From NCBI GenBank assembly GCA_025024175.1, contig QCXZ01000041.1:19215786-19279785 (forward strand): a stretch of 64,000 nucleotides of DNA. Reading direction: 5' to 3'. Source of the stretch: Rhyzopertha dominica (taxonomy: Eukaryota > Arthropoda > Insecta > Coleoptera > Bostrichidae). The notes beneath the pieces are model-generated. The model was not told the origin of the DNA. It searched no databases and saw only the letters and a list, made by a program, of their open reading frames with translations. Positions 21,550-33,924 of this stretch are shown piece after piece (within the stretch, counting starts at the first letter, position 1; each line of letters starts with the position of its first letter). A program made the translations under genes and the position numbers.

Positions 21550-22440
21550 TTGGTGCCGTTTAATCAGTTACTTACTAATATTTTTGCGATTAAAATTAAT
21601 TTTACGCAACTATCTAATCCTATACAAGCCTTTAATCTCATTCCCACACTAGACGATGTAATTGAAAGTGAAGTTATTGATACAAACATCCCTGATCGCG
21701 AACTTATATGTGCTCGGCACTCTTATAGCATTTACACCTAAAATTAATGCATTTGTATAGCATACCACAATATAAAAAATATTGATCGTGAGTAATTCGA
21801 TACTGATGTTGAAGCACAACTCCGTGGCATCAAATTTATGAACTGAATACGTAGATGTAACAAATCCAATTCCGAAATGACAAAATATTGCATTGCACTA
21901 ATAGTAAAGGGCCACGCCCCTTGGATTGCTTCAAACAAAGATTACGTGATCGTGTATTGGGGTCAGATGATGAGTCAGATGAATGTTGCCAATACTAGAA
22001 TCACCGGGAATACCTACGATATAAAATTTAGAGCGGTAATCTCAGAGAGTTGCAGAATCGAAACATGAAACGTCCTGAAATTCCTAACCATTGTTAAGTA
22101 ACCCTGAAGCCATTGGCAAATTTTTCTTGGAATCCGCTTGAGATAGCACACCGATTGATGATCACACCATCAATTTTTACAAATCCGACATTAAAGATGA
22201 CATAACGAAACCATGTACCTTAAATTTGTGCAGCAGAGGTCGTCAAAATCTTATCTCTGATTAAGTTTCGAGCACATGATATCGATCACATTAATATCAA
22301 CATGATTCTCTTACGTAGACCGTAAATTATACCAATGTTATACATATTTTTAATCAGCGCATAAAGCCTAAACGTGGATAACACTGAAACCGCTATCGCA
22401 ATTAAAATCGAAAACAGTCAAGTACCATACGTTAAATTAA
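21550..22440 (+). pseudogene. LINE endonuclease-to-RT relic
   Basis: The frame at 21550-21738 reads NIFAIKINFTQLSNPIQA, then LDDVIESEVIDTNIPDREL. This follows the pattern of the apurinic-type endonuclease of CR1/Jockey-like LINEs (an NIRS-type start, then a TW-L-D-x-SE type block). A linker word, HAPWIASNKDYVI, near 21910-21950 matches the APWIT-type stretch before the RT. Around 22230-22315 EVVKILSLIKFRAHDID and HININMILL fit the start of the RT domain. Order and spacing agree with a LINE ORF2 broken by stops, frameshifts and deletions. The left end and 3' tail were not found. The exact clade is uncertain. Confidence 0.6.
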
Positions 22441-22449
22441 AAAAAACTA

Positions 22450-25415
22450 CCCTCTGATGTATTGTACAATTAAATTGTAGAATGAGCCGATGGGTGTCTT
22501 TACCAATGGTCCTTCCTCTTTGCACTGTTTTTTTATTTCCTCCTTCTTTCTTACGTTCTTTCTTTCACTCTTTCTTTATCTATTTCTTTTTCTCCCACAT
22601 TTTATGTGATTTGACAATAGCGCAGCTCTCGCTAGTTCCAAAATATGTACTTGCTTACATTATAGTAAGTGGCTTGTTGAAAAGCAGAACTGAGATGCTG
22701 GAAGATTCTAAACTAGTGTATTATCCAACCCACAATCAGCTTCTGCATATACATATATCTCTGTCTTGTTTAATGTATTGTGGGATTGGTAATAAAGTAA
22801 TTATTATTAATAACAACCAACTCAATGTCTTACATCTACTGAGATTTTCGAGTACCTATAAACAATAATCGTCACCGTGTTAAACTATATAAAAAGTATG
22901 AAGATCAAGGCATGCTAATAATGCGTAAAATTTCTTCAGAAAAAAAGGGTCTGCGGGCTCCACCACCACTATGCAGTAACATTTGTTATTTCACTAGTTA
23001 TTTCTGTAATTACGCTGATAATTTCTGCTTATTTATAGGGTACACATATTTCGTTGCATGTGCACCAAAAAGTTAAGCAAAATGTCAAAATGTTTCTTAT
23101 TAATAACCATTCTATACAAGTACATGTTCAGATATATCCCTACAAAGTGTAAAAACTTGCATTAAATTCCCAAATAAATGTAACCTCTTGTACTTCCTTA
23201 GATAATTGGATTTCTATTAAAGCTTTAAGGCCTATGCATTTTAAGGCGGACTTCATCAATATTCATTTTAACTAAATTGCGGGACTTTCAAGAANAACAC
23301 TACAGTACCGCTTTTTATTGCTGTAGCAGAAAATTGGTGAACAAACAACGTGAAAATACAAAATGCTGTAATGGGTATACGATAAACTTTGTGACAAACA
23401 TAAATTCTGTGTGGCATCTGTATACCGTACTACAGGTGTATCATTTTTGCAGTGCACACGTATCATTCAAGTGCTGTCAAATTTACAAGGCTTTTTCTCT
23501 GCAACTGCTCAGAGTTACGAAACGCTTGTGTTTTTCTCTTGAGGGACAAAATCTGTCGCTTTAGCAAAACTGCTCGCAATTGGGATAATTTGTACATAGT
23601 CTGTTTTGTACGGCACCACAAACTAAGCTCATAAAAACTTCTGCCAGGCGACAGAGCCGAACCACGTCCATGCATTACGGTTTTTATTGTATTGATTTTG
23701 GCACCAAAATGCTAATAAAACTGTTTGAAAGGAAGATTCTGGTCAATTTTAACACCCGGTGCCCGATAAAGCTCCCTTTCAGACTGCTAGCGATATCAAA
23801 CCTGGGCATATCTCTCCCGTTTATGACATCATAAAATACCGGTAGGCTAAACAAACACCGTTCCATAAAATATTCTCCTTTTTCGTCTAACAAAATACCA
23901 TTCCCGGCCTAAAGCCACAACAAACAAAAAGCGCGGCCAGTTTTAGGATCGACAAATAAAACTTCTTAAACCTGGAATGTTGAAACAGTATCGTCCATGT
24001 TTTATGCTCTATTTACTTTCACTAGACGTTAATTTAAACCACCACATTACTTTGGAATATTCAAATTGTTCCTACAAACTCGTGTCATTCTCTTTGCTTA
24101 AGCGCACCTCTTTTAGACAGAATGCATTAATAAATAACCGTGAAAGAACCGAATTTAATCGATATGCATTACGGATGTTGACAAAGCGCAGAGCGTTTAA
24201 TCGTAGCAGCAATTCCCAGGCTCCTTCTATCCCTGTAAAGTGAGGTTTACAATGTCTACTCAGACGTCATGCGTATTATACCTCAACATCGCGGAACAGT
24301 AATTACAAATACCAACATGAGAGTACATTTGATGGACAGCACTTAAAACCAGTTCAACTCGAGTCAGATTATGGACTTAGATGTCAGCCTTATCGTGGCA
24401 ATCTAGGGTAACAGCTACTTGAGGAACTTGTTCAGTCTAATTAAAGCGTGTTACTGATTTTTCTGCAATCGCGTAATTCTGAGTGGAAAAGGAAAAACAG
24501 TGCCGTTCGTTCTCAGCCATTAGGAGACATAAAAGGTTAGTCATTAATAAAGATATTCGTAGTATGTCTATATAAACAACTTGATTTTAAATATCTAGGT
24601 CAATCTCCAGAATCACCAAACCTTTAAAGGACGAATGACTTTCAGCAAGTGTATAGCAATGAGGATGCCAGATTAGCATCTAAAGCGAATCAATTTTAAG
24701 ATACATATCGTTGAATGCTGCTAGATGTCTTTATGTGTGAACCAACTAGCAATCGACGTTTATAAATTCAGCATTTATTTTCGGTCGCCCACATAATGTG
24801 GATGTTTATGCACAAGTACTGTGTAATATATTAAGTTGATGGCCTAAAGAAATTGATGTGTGCGCTTTCTCCAGAGATATGATTAGCGAGGGCGTTTTGC
24901 GCATAAGCGAAAGGTTTCTAAAGGAATAATTTAAATATTTATACCTGAACCTGTAGAGTGTAAAGTGCAATATTTGAATATTGTGCACTAGTTTTCATTA
25001 CACAGGCTACTTGCTACAATGCTAGCATCACTGGTATAGCTTAGGGACATCCTTGGTTTATTAGAGTGACGAGTGGCAATGTTTATCTAAAATAGCTCAA
25101 CTATTACATTGATAGTTTTTGCTTCGTAGAGTGGACATAACAAGAGTGATAAGAAAAACAGAGAAAAATACATCCAGGATTAAAATAATGGGTCTTAATG
25201 AGAAACGAAAGAAAATCGACCAGAAACGCTATCGAGATCTTCAGAAGTTTTATAAAAATCTTTAAAAATTAGTTTAGGCTATAGTACTGAAAAATTAAAG
25301 AGTTTTTTCCATAATCAAGGTGAGAAGCGAACGTAATACTAGTGATGAAGCACTACAGATGTCATCTTTAAAGATTATGTGTCGTATCGCACAGAAACTT
25401 TTGTTTAGACTTCGA
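22450..25415. other. AT-rich non-coding DNA
   Basis: No supportable gene. The 128-codon frame at 22482-22868 is T-rich, hydrophobic and unlike any family. The frames around 23270-23675 and 23977-24243 are also unrecognised. One ambiguous base (N) is at 23295. Confidence 0.35.
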
Positions 25416-25423
25416 GCAGAAGA

Positions 25424-25495
25424 GCTTTGGTGGTGTAATGTATAGCACGCCAGAGCCCCAATCTGAAAGTCTTGCGTTCGATTCCAGACTAAAAC
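25424..25495 (+). pseudogene. tRNA-like pseudogene (Gln-like) or SINE head
   Basis: 72 nt fold as a tRNA. The acceptor arms GCTTTGG and CTAAAAC pair at 6 of 7 positions. The D-arm GTGT...GCAC is intact around an 8-nt loop, and the anticodon stem pairs at 4 of 5. The T-arm is poor. The anticodon loop GCCCCAA lacks the invariant U33, so it cannot be a normal tRNA. The A-box TGGTGTAATG (25431-25440) and B-box CGTTCGATTCC (25475-25485) are near consensus, and a run of seven T follows at 25501-25507. The D-arm resembles glutamine tRNA. It is either a decayed tRNA gene or the promoter head of a tRNA-derived SINE. Confidence 0.55.
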
Positions 25496-25500
25496 AACTA

Positions 25501-25507
25501 TTTTTTT
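25501..25507 (+). terminator. T7 run, possible pol III terminator
   Basis: Seven consecutive T residues begin six bases after the 3' acceptor arm of the tRNA-like unit. This is the usual place and form of an RNA polymerase III stop. T-runs are common in this AT-rich DNA, so position is the main argument. Confidence 0.4.
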
Positions 25508-25509
25508 AT

Positions 25510-26035
25510 CTCACTGATGGCCTGTTTCTTCATAATCTAATACATAAACTTTGTTACAGGTTAAAATTTAATTTAATTTGTTTTTTAAAGCATAGTAGAA
25601 AAGAATTAATTTGTTGTTGAATTTGGTGGCAAAACTATCGACTCGCTCTCTGCACGCTCATATTTGTCTCCTGTTTTAGTCTGAGGAAAGGGAAAATAAA
25701 AACATTAGACATGCAAGGGGTATATTTATTATCAAAAACAATTCAAGTGGCATTCGAGTGGTATTGTAGTAGATCATGTTTTCTCAAAGCTTGAGTACGT
25801 TGCTGAGTCGATTATTTTGCCTTCAAGTATATAAGTAAAATGAAAAATAATGAAAAGTATATCGATGTATGGGTAACAATTTTAGCATTAATAACAATTA
25901 TTCCTGGATATATTATCACAATAAATAAAGGGATTAAATTTTTAATACCTTAAAAATTAGAGACAGAAACTATAATTTAATTTGTGTATTTTTATACGTA
26001 TTTGTAAATTTCTATTCGACGTCCACTCAAATAAT
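25510..26035. other. AT-rich non-coding DNA
   Basis: Nothing recognised. Confidence 0.4.
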
Positions 26036-26039
26036 GTTA

Positions 26040-26370
26040 ACAGAACTTAAATTCTGGAAATGAACCTTGTCCGCTGTGGGCGGCTAACCGAAACTGGCGT
26101 GCCGGAAGCCACGCCGCCGCCGTACGATGAATTATCGTTCGCCAACAGAAAAAAAGGAATAAGAAAGTTATGACGTTTTCCACTTCTTTTCTCGCGTCTG
26201 GTTTTTACGAACAAGATTCACACGCAGAGTGGGCGTCGGAAGACGTGCGACGTCTTTTCATACCCACAACGGGAACGCATATATCATTCATCTTTGTTGA
26301 CCGTACCAGTATTACTGTCACATATCTCTCCTAGTTGCATCTATTCTTGGCCATGGCGAACTGTAATTAA
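26040..26370. promoter_or_regulatory. candidate conserved non-coding element
   Basis: A GC-raised island with GCCGCCGCCG-type words near 26110. At 26240-26256 is the dyad AAGACGT-GCG-ACGTCTT with two ACGT cores, a bZIP-like arrangement. It runs directly into the second octamer element. Confidence 0.35.
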
Positions 26371-26374
26371 TTTT

Positions 26375-26490
26375 AATAAGAACATGCAATGCTAATGCAA
26401 AGACGGTCTGAATACCCGGCTTCATTGTTTATTTGTTATGACGATTTCGCGAGAATTGATGACTTATTGTGTGATGCGAATCGTTGATAA
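26375..26490. promoter_or_regulatory. octamer-bearing element, paralogue 2
   Basis: Shares with 20725-20845 the block TGCAATGCTAATGCA (octamer ATGCTAAT at 26389-26396), the block TTATTTGTTATGACGATTTC, and CGAGAATTGATGAC. Both share a TAATTAATTTN word upstream. About 25 extra bases separate the first two blocks here. The second octamer has decayed to ATGCGAAT (26474-26481). Same order and orientation, 5.6 kb apart. Confidence 0.55.
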
Positions 26491-26499
26491 CGTGAAAAA

Positions 26500-29400
26500 G
26501 TCTCGGTAATAAAATGCACATTTGAAATTAAATAAAATTAATTGGTGGCGGACAGAGAGGCGACGACACTAAACACGTGTCAGAAGGAAGTTCATAAATA
26601 ACGTTTTTATGATTGCTTGGCTATAGTTTTTCCTCTGCTCACGACACTGAAGTTTTCAATAATTTCGGTATACAAGCATATTAGCAACAATTTGTCTTCA
26701 ATTCAAAACTCTTACTATTTTGCACTTGCTCCTAGTTGATGATGACGTTTACAAACAAATAATAATCGGATATTAGAGTAGATATTACCTAGACTCATAA
26801 GATTCAGTATCTGTAACATACTTTTAATTATTATGATACCTTGCCTTCTGTTGCATTTTTAGCGCAACCTACTCAAGGTGGAAGCACTTTGGTGCTGGAT
26901 CTGGCTAGCGAAATCTCAGCTCCTAAGCGTCGGATTGACCTCTGGTTTCCGATAGGTGGCAGCTTATGATACCCAAACAATTTCTTTTTAAGACAAGGTC
27001 ACTGGGATACTTCCCCTAGGGTTAGATTCACATTTTTTTTTGTACAAAATTTGTTATACTACTTCATGGATGTCGCTAACGTCATTTTTGATGCTGCACG
27101 TCAAATGGCGTTTCGTCATTAGCGATACGTCACCTAGCGGATCAATCCAACATTAGCTGCTCTGGGTAATTTTACGTAACAGTGTCGTTGTTCATCTAGT
27201 AACCTTAGTTCATGTCTATATTTTAACTGTTAAAATATCTGATATTAACAGAGTATTCGATCGATAAATCAGAGTTTTGGCTTTTCGGTAAGGTGCCTAA
27301 ATTTTTTGCGTGGTGTTGAGCATTCTTCAGTTGCAGGAGAGAATGAGCAGAAGTGGCGCTTTCTGTGTGTATCGGGGTGCTTATCTAAAAATGTGTACCT
27401 ACCGTACATTTTACAAGCTCGTATTAAGAGGCCCGTCCCCTTTTATTGCTTCATTACTTAAAGTAAACTGAGTATACTTTAAGGGCAGTCATTCGTGATA
27501 ACTTTTTTTAATTTTGGCGGGCGGTTACTGTCATTACCCAGGGTGGGTAGTTGCAGGTACTGCCACGGCGGCGCTGCGATTGCAACGCCTATAACGACAC
27601 ACGACGGACATGCACCATGGTACCTAAAATGGCAAAATGGAAGTATGACATTAATGGAGCCCAAGTTGCTGTTTTTGGTTATCAAGACTGTTTACACCAA
27701 AAATTTTGAATGTAGTACGTTCCGTACACAGAAACCGTTCATTCTGTCATCACTTTGGTCGATCTTTTTTTGTAAAAAAAACTTCATGATGCGAAGCTCA
27801 AACAGTTTTTGCTAATTCTTAAGTAAACTTAAACAAAACAACACAATTAGAGCAGTTAAACTTAACCACAAGTGTTTCTTTTCATGGCTTTCATTGACAT
27901 GTCATGTAGAGGTAACTTTACGAACTATGACGCAATTGGTGGAATCGGTAAGTACAGCGAACTACATTACCGACTGCCCGATCATTTGGTGATACAGGTA
28001 GGGCGTCATTTAGCGGTACCTTTACGACTTCGACCTAGGTTGGCACGGTCGGAAAATACAGAGACCTACATTGAGCCCAATGAAAAAACCCACCGAAAAA
28101 AGAGCCCAGTGAAAGAAAATTTCTGTGAATGATTAATTTTTGTCATTTTCCTTTTAGTTCAAAATTAACTACTTGTATGTAATTTAAGATGGACGTGTCC
28201 ACGTCAAACTTACGGATTTATCAAAGACACAACCATGGATTTTTTGCTCATTGTTTTGTTACTAATAATGCAATGAACGGTAAACTGGTATAAGCATATA
28301 TATTAAAAACAAAATATATTGGGTATATTGATATCGTAAATAAGTATACCGAGAAATGTTCATGAATTAGAACGGCGTTATATTCGAAACTTCGACGTTT
28401 GTTAGTGTGCATGCAGTCACTATAGCAGATGATGTTAATATAGATCCATCATAATGCAATTAAAGCATTGAAAAGAAGCATTACTTTTGCATAACGTGGA
28501 ACAAATTTTTAATACTTAACATACTAACCTAATAAATGTTGTCTGGTAGGAGTGGTGTGTTCTCAGGTTAGATGTAAAATTACTTAACTATTAAAAGCCG
28601 GTTACTTTCGACACCTTAGACATTTATGCCCAACGCAGACACGAAAGTGACATAAGCACAAACTGTTACAGATTTTACCGGACCGTGGCGATTTTAATTG
28701 ATTGGAAGGAGCGGGAAGCGCACAGGTCATAACTAACGTGTTCCGATAATAAAAACCAATCTATTTGTAAGGTTTAATTACACGATCTTATACCTCGCAC
28801 ATAACTCATGCCAGTGGAATTAAAGGAACGTTAGCTGTAGGATGGACAATAAAACTGGAATGATAGAAACGTGATCTCGTAATTAGGAGCGGGGCGTGCC
28901 CTGGTCCACCTGTTTCGCCTGCATCCTTAATCCGCACATGTACAGGGACCGCCGTGCAAAATTCGACCGACCCCCGTATAATTTGGTTCGGGGTTATCAG
29001 ACCGTTGATATAAAAATGGGATGAATGACGCAAGCAGCTATTGCTATATATATTGCCTATATAAGTATCTAAATTCGGTGAATGTAATTTTAGAGTCTGT
29101 TTTAATTTGATCTTTAATTTTAAGTTCATTGGTTTAGTTGTTAGTTTAAAAAAATTTTAAAGCAATTGGGGTAAAGTTGGGAAAGACACAGCACTTTTAT
29201 GTTCAACCTTGAAGAAATTTTCTTTCAGAGAGTATCGCATACTAAATGCTGGGAATATAGTTTACTTAAATAAGAATGTAAAAAAACATGTGTATGATAA
29301 GATCTGCTATTCATCTGACCTGAAATGCTGTAATGTTACATAAAATATTTCTTTTCCTTCTTTTCGATTTCTTGTTTATTCTGTTTGGTATATGTTTAAG

Positions 29401-29590
29401 ACCTGTATGTATTTGGTTCACTTACAGTGTAAGTTTCTTCTTGCGACTTGATTTTGTAAATGTATAGCTCGCATGATAATAATTCGTTTTCAGCAATTTA
29501 AACGCAGTTCTAATGGTTGTAAATAGTGCGTTGTGTGTCGTGGTAAACCAACAGCATATGTTGTCTCTATTTGCAAATTCCATAATATCA
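26500..29590. other. AT-rich DNA with several GC-raised blocks
   Basis: GC-raised blocks lie at about 26530-26600, 27060-27180, 27500-27680, 27900-28080 and 28680-29010. The frames over them (27495-27815 plus, 27872-28132 plus, 28806-29129 minus) resemble no family and overlap frames on the other strand, so I treat them as possible conserved non-coding blocks. A donor-like GGTAAGTAC at 27945 inside one frame has no convincing acceptor. Confidence 0.25.
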
Positions 29591-29599
29591 ATAAAATTG

Positions 29600-30410
29600 G
29601 TATAGGCGAGACATTACCATTACCATTAATAAAAGGCAGTGATGAGGTGTTTGCTTGGCAAAAAGTGATGCTGCATTAAGTCTAGAAACCATTTGGTTTA
29701 TCTGATTTTCTAGACATATATATTTTGACCCCGGTGTTATGACGTTTCGGCTTTCTTATTCACGCCCTTAGAAATGCAAGCTAGAGGAGAAATGTTCCTT
29801 CAGCATTTCAGCAAGTGACGACAGTAATTATTTTCTTTCCTCTACTGTTGTTGGAAAATCCACAGTGTTTGATCCTTTTCTTCAACGACCATTCCGCGTT
29901 TTGTATTTAAATAAGTCCCGTCTCATCTACATTTTAAAATGAGGTTGGCCTATCGAACAAGATAGATTCTTCCATAGTTTCGTGGAGTAGTGCAAAATAT
30001 GCCCCAAAAATTTCCTAATTGATTCGAAGCATCCTTTGCATGGACAAAATGTTTTCTTCGGATAAAAGTTTTTTAGCCAGTCTATGGCAGCTTGTTGCAA
30101 AGTTCTGGTTAAATTATTTTCAGCGAGTCAAAGTCATTTGTTTAACGCCATGGGCTATTGAAGTAAATCCACATTTTTGGAGCTTTATGTGGTTAAATGG
30201 TTTTGTTTACTTGGTGGACCCATTCTTCCTTTGCAAAGATTCTGTTTTTCCAGTCTCTTTTTCAAGATACGAAATAATACTTTGTGGGTTTGTGCCGCTT
30301 TGTCTATTTTTGTCATTTCTGTTAGCTTCCGCAGCTGCAACTAAATATAAATATGGTTTATCTTTAGAACTCAGAGAATATTTATCTATTTAGGCTACAG
30401 AATTGGCACA
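29600..30410 (-). pseudogene. pogo/Tigger-like transposase relic
   Basis: Read on the minus strand with frameshifts, the order of motifs matches pogo-type transposases. An N-terminal helix-turn-helix-like stretch reads MTKIDKAAQTHKVLFRILKK. GRMGPPS follows (30210-30230), then an AENNL...AIDWLKNF stretch as in the CENP-B-type DNA-binding domain. Next comes NVDETGL (29913-29933), holding the first catalytic Asp region. RGKKIITVVTC then precedes TGVKIYMSRKS near 29700-29740. The C-terminal DDE part is degraded. Several stops make it inactive. Family-level confidence is good because six blocks appear in the proper order. Confidence 0.65.
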
Positions 30411-30419
30411 CCACTTACA

Positions 30420-32270
30420 CATGAAATGGCATCATCTCTAGCAAGCATATGGTATAGATGCCATGCTAAATATCTGCTTAACAAAGAAGTTTAAATTAAT
30501 TGTATACTAAGGTAACTGTATTTGAAAAGTAGCGACAATGGTTGCCACGTATAAAATTTCTATACAGTCTCTGATAATTCAATCACTATTAGTGACAAAT
30601 TTGATAGCTATGATAGCAAGGCTGCTAGACGAAATTTAAATACATCTCTCGCTCGCACCATAAACAAAGGTATCTTACTGATAAAATCTGAGGCTAGGGT
30701 TGGCGATACATTTTAATAAAATGACTTTAATGTAAACTAACCCACAGAAATTGTGCCCCCATACAAAGCAAAAAGTAATAGGTACATGTTATTCCATTTG
30801 AGATGAATTTTCTGTTTCACTGTGTTCTTTTAGTTTACTTCTGCCATGGATTTTCCTAAATTATTATAAGACTATTGACTGTGATTTTTACTTGTACGAA
30901 GGCAGTAATTGCATAATGTTTAGACTCCAGGTTTATTGGAATTTCATTTTTATTGATAGTTCCTTCCTTATACCTACGAGCGAATTAATTTTGACTAGAG
31001 CTCAAGGTTTGCTGTTGGAAAACCTTGTTGTGTCTGGGATATTTATGCTCAACGGTTTTGCTGCAGTATCATATTACAATTTAGTCATTCTACAGCGTGT
31101 ACCCATTTCGAAAACGGTGTCTTGGCCTTGACTTTAGGCAGTATGATTTGTTGTTGTCTTGTAACAGAGATAGGGGTCTATTAATGGCACAAACATGCAG
31201 ATTTAGACTGCGATTGCAAAGTCAAAACTATTTTCAGAACCGTCTCTGTATGTATGAGTGATATAATTTGAAGTTAGTATTCTGATCTATCATTCAAATT
31301 TCCTGGCAAGCGTAGTTGTGAAGAATTCTTCGGTACTCAAAGGACTCATTTTGACTTGGCGTGATCTCTGTAATTCTCCTAAGTGTAATTGAGCTTACCT
31401 AACATAATTTCAAGGAACAGACACCAACCTATTTATTAAACAGCACATTTGCATTCGTGTAGCGTCGAAACCGAAGAATTTGTGTTACACAATCCGGAAC
31501 AATGTTCGTGAAATTGTATTCAAGCAGTGCGCCATTATCATATTTATCTAAAGCCGTGATGTATTGAAAACATTAACAGAACAGTACGGTAGAGTACTCG
31601 GGGTCATTTCGCCCAAGCTGACATTGATGTATAATGTTTACGGGTCGAATGTCATTACCGTATAATGCGTTAGTGCCCGTTACCGAAGACGTTCATTCTA
31701 AATTGGGTCTTCCGAAATGTTTAGGTGCGCTACACTGACCAAAAGTTTATTTTTATGCGTGCATGATTTGCAAATTGTGCTTTTCATTCATGAAATGCCC
31801 GACTGCAGATTGCGTGATTGCCAATTCGACAGAGTTAGAATCTTTTGTTTACTAGCGGAGCACTTACGTTAAGTTAGAAGCTTTGGTTGCTCTTGTTTGT
31901 TCTTAAAATTCATCCGCAGACACTACCAGCTTAAGAATGTTAAATAGCAATGAGGTAATGTTACCCTCAGTTTGAAAGCTACTTCACAAATCTTGAGTAT
32001 AGTGATTCTGCTAATACTGTTTGGTATTAATGTCATCGCGAAACAAATACATACCAGGGAAAAACTCCATCAGTTGTTAATAAACCCTTTCCAAGCAAAC
32101 AAGTAAACAAAAAAGAGAATCCCATCAGCTCAGCTTTGATTATTTGTAGGCAAAATGAAGCTGTAAGTGGTAGGAAGTAAATTATTTTTCCCAGTACCAT
32201 CAAGTGCTCGTTTCTTTCGTGCTCGGCCCCATACGTGAACACTGGACGGCCACATAACCCATAATAACAA
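30420..32270. other. AT-rich non-coding DNA
   Basis: No supportable gene. A mild GC rise near 31660-31830 could be a small conserved block. Confidence 0.35.
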
Positions 32271-32279
32271 GCAATTAAA

Positions 32280-32710
32280 CATGTAAAACATAACTTAACG
32301 GAACCATCAGAATTCGATCGCGATATCCTTCGTCCATTAATCGCATTACGTTCCTTCCGGATTAACAGCCAACTTTATCCGAGGCGATTACAACTAATGC
32401 TTTCTCTCTGATTTCGCGTATTGTGCGGCCGAATAGGGTGTGAAGTATATCAAGTGGGTTATTTAGCAGAACAGTTCGCACCCGCAGAGCATGAAACAAG
32501 TGCGCGTAGCGTTTGCACGGCCTACTCGACCACACAAGTCCGCTAATTGTGCTTTATGACGTTACATTTTACACGTGACTCGCTCAATTAACAAATTTGC
32601 TCTGCAACCGATAGCCAACGGTGCGGCTAGGCGATAATTATTTCAAATTATTAATTCTGATGCGCCCATTATGATTATGAACGCACGCAGAAATGTTGCT
32701 ATGTACTAGA
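32280..32710. promoter_or_regulatory. candidate developmental-type enhancer
   Basis: A GC-raised island dense in homeodomain-type words on both strands (CCATTAATCG, GGATTAACAG, CTAATTGTG, CAATTAACAA, TTATTAATTC). It also has the TTTATGAC core favoured by caudal/posterior-Hox proteins. No frame of note. The dense, varied motif content resembles insect enhancers. Function is inferred. Confidence 0.35.
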
Positions 32711-32719
32711 TCACGTATA

Positions 32720-33920
32720 GAAGCAAAATTGAAGGCTTCGCAGTTTAGCGCTTTGATACCTGTCTGTTTGTTGGAAAGCAAAAAGGGTATTCAATTTGTT
32801 TCGGTACGATAAATTAGTAGGTACAGAAACAAAATTCTGAACTAGTAACATTGACTGTCACATCGCAATGGGTATTGGCAATAGCTTGTTCTAGTGTAGA
32901 AAATAAAAAGCCTAATTGGTAGTATAAGATTTGCTGCAAAATTTTTTCGTGGTAATTGAATTTCCAAGCTCTAATTGTCAAAATATTTACAACTAGCACA
33001 GTTTCTTGTCATTTTAGCAAAAATTTTTCGAAATCAACAAGTTCCTTCAAAAGCTCTGTCGCTAAATTCATTGCTAATTCAAGTTCAATTAATCAAGCTT
33101 TAAAATATAACTAGGTGCAACACTAGGTTTCTAAAAACCGTAGGCGAATACTAGGGCAAATGTATCACTTTTTCAAGATGACCGAAGGATTTTAATAATA
33201 TATCAATTCAACTTACCCAAGCATCTTCTGATAAGGAAAAACATTCATTATCAAGATGATTTTGCACGATCAGACTGATGAAGTTGTTTTGCCTTACGAA
33301 AGTGAACTGGCTATTTGCTTGAGGTATGCTATGAAATCTAAAAGGTTAATAAAAGTAGGGTCTCTAATATATGGCTGGTCAGTCCTTTGGTCCATAAGAC
33401 TGAAAGTATCTTTATATCCAACAGTTGTATAGCATATTTCGCCGGAGTTTTACTTATAATATTTGCTCACTTTATAATAATGTCCCTTCGAAGTTGAAAA
33501 GTTGAGGAATTAGTACTTTTAAGTAAGAATATAAGGTGTTTCTCTTGAAGTAGTGTTTTTAGTGTATTTAATATTTTTCGCTTTCTCCAAACATTATTGT
33601 AATAGCTTACCATAACTTCTCAATTTGCTTTTTTTAGTTCTGTTTTGCATTTCTGCCTTTTGGTCCATTTTGTTATAGGGGTATAGGTAAACGGTATAGT
33701 TTTTGTTTTATTTCATTTTTTAAACTTAAATAAAACATCAAGATCAAGTAATTTTTTTACAACTCATCCGCAGCTTAATCACACACATATTATTAAGATG
33801 ATGATTTTGTCTTGAAATATGAAGATATAGCACCCAAGTACAAAATCTACATATTGCTCAGGTATATAAACTGAGTCTTTTGTTTATTAAAGAGTTTTAA
33901 TCTATATTTGTGTATTGATT
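32720..33920. other. AT-rich non-coding DNA
   Basis: Nothing recognised. Confidence 0.4.
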
Positions 33921-33924
33921 GTGG

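Noticed and set aside
22482..22868. 128-codon plus-strand frame, the longest in the window
   Set aside because: Its first half is a run of TTC/TTT-rich codons from a pyrimidine tract. No domain, and it starts right after a decayed LINE.
27905..27955. Exon-like segment ending in GGTAAGTAC
   Set aside because: The donor is good but the acceptor side (CATGTAG) lacks a pyrimidine tract. GTAAGT alone occurs many times in the window.
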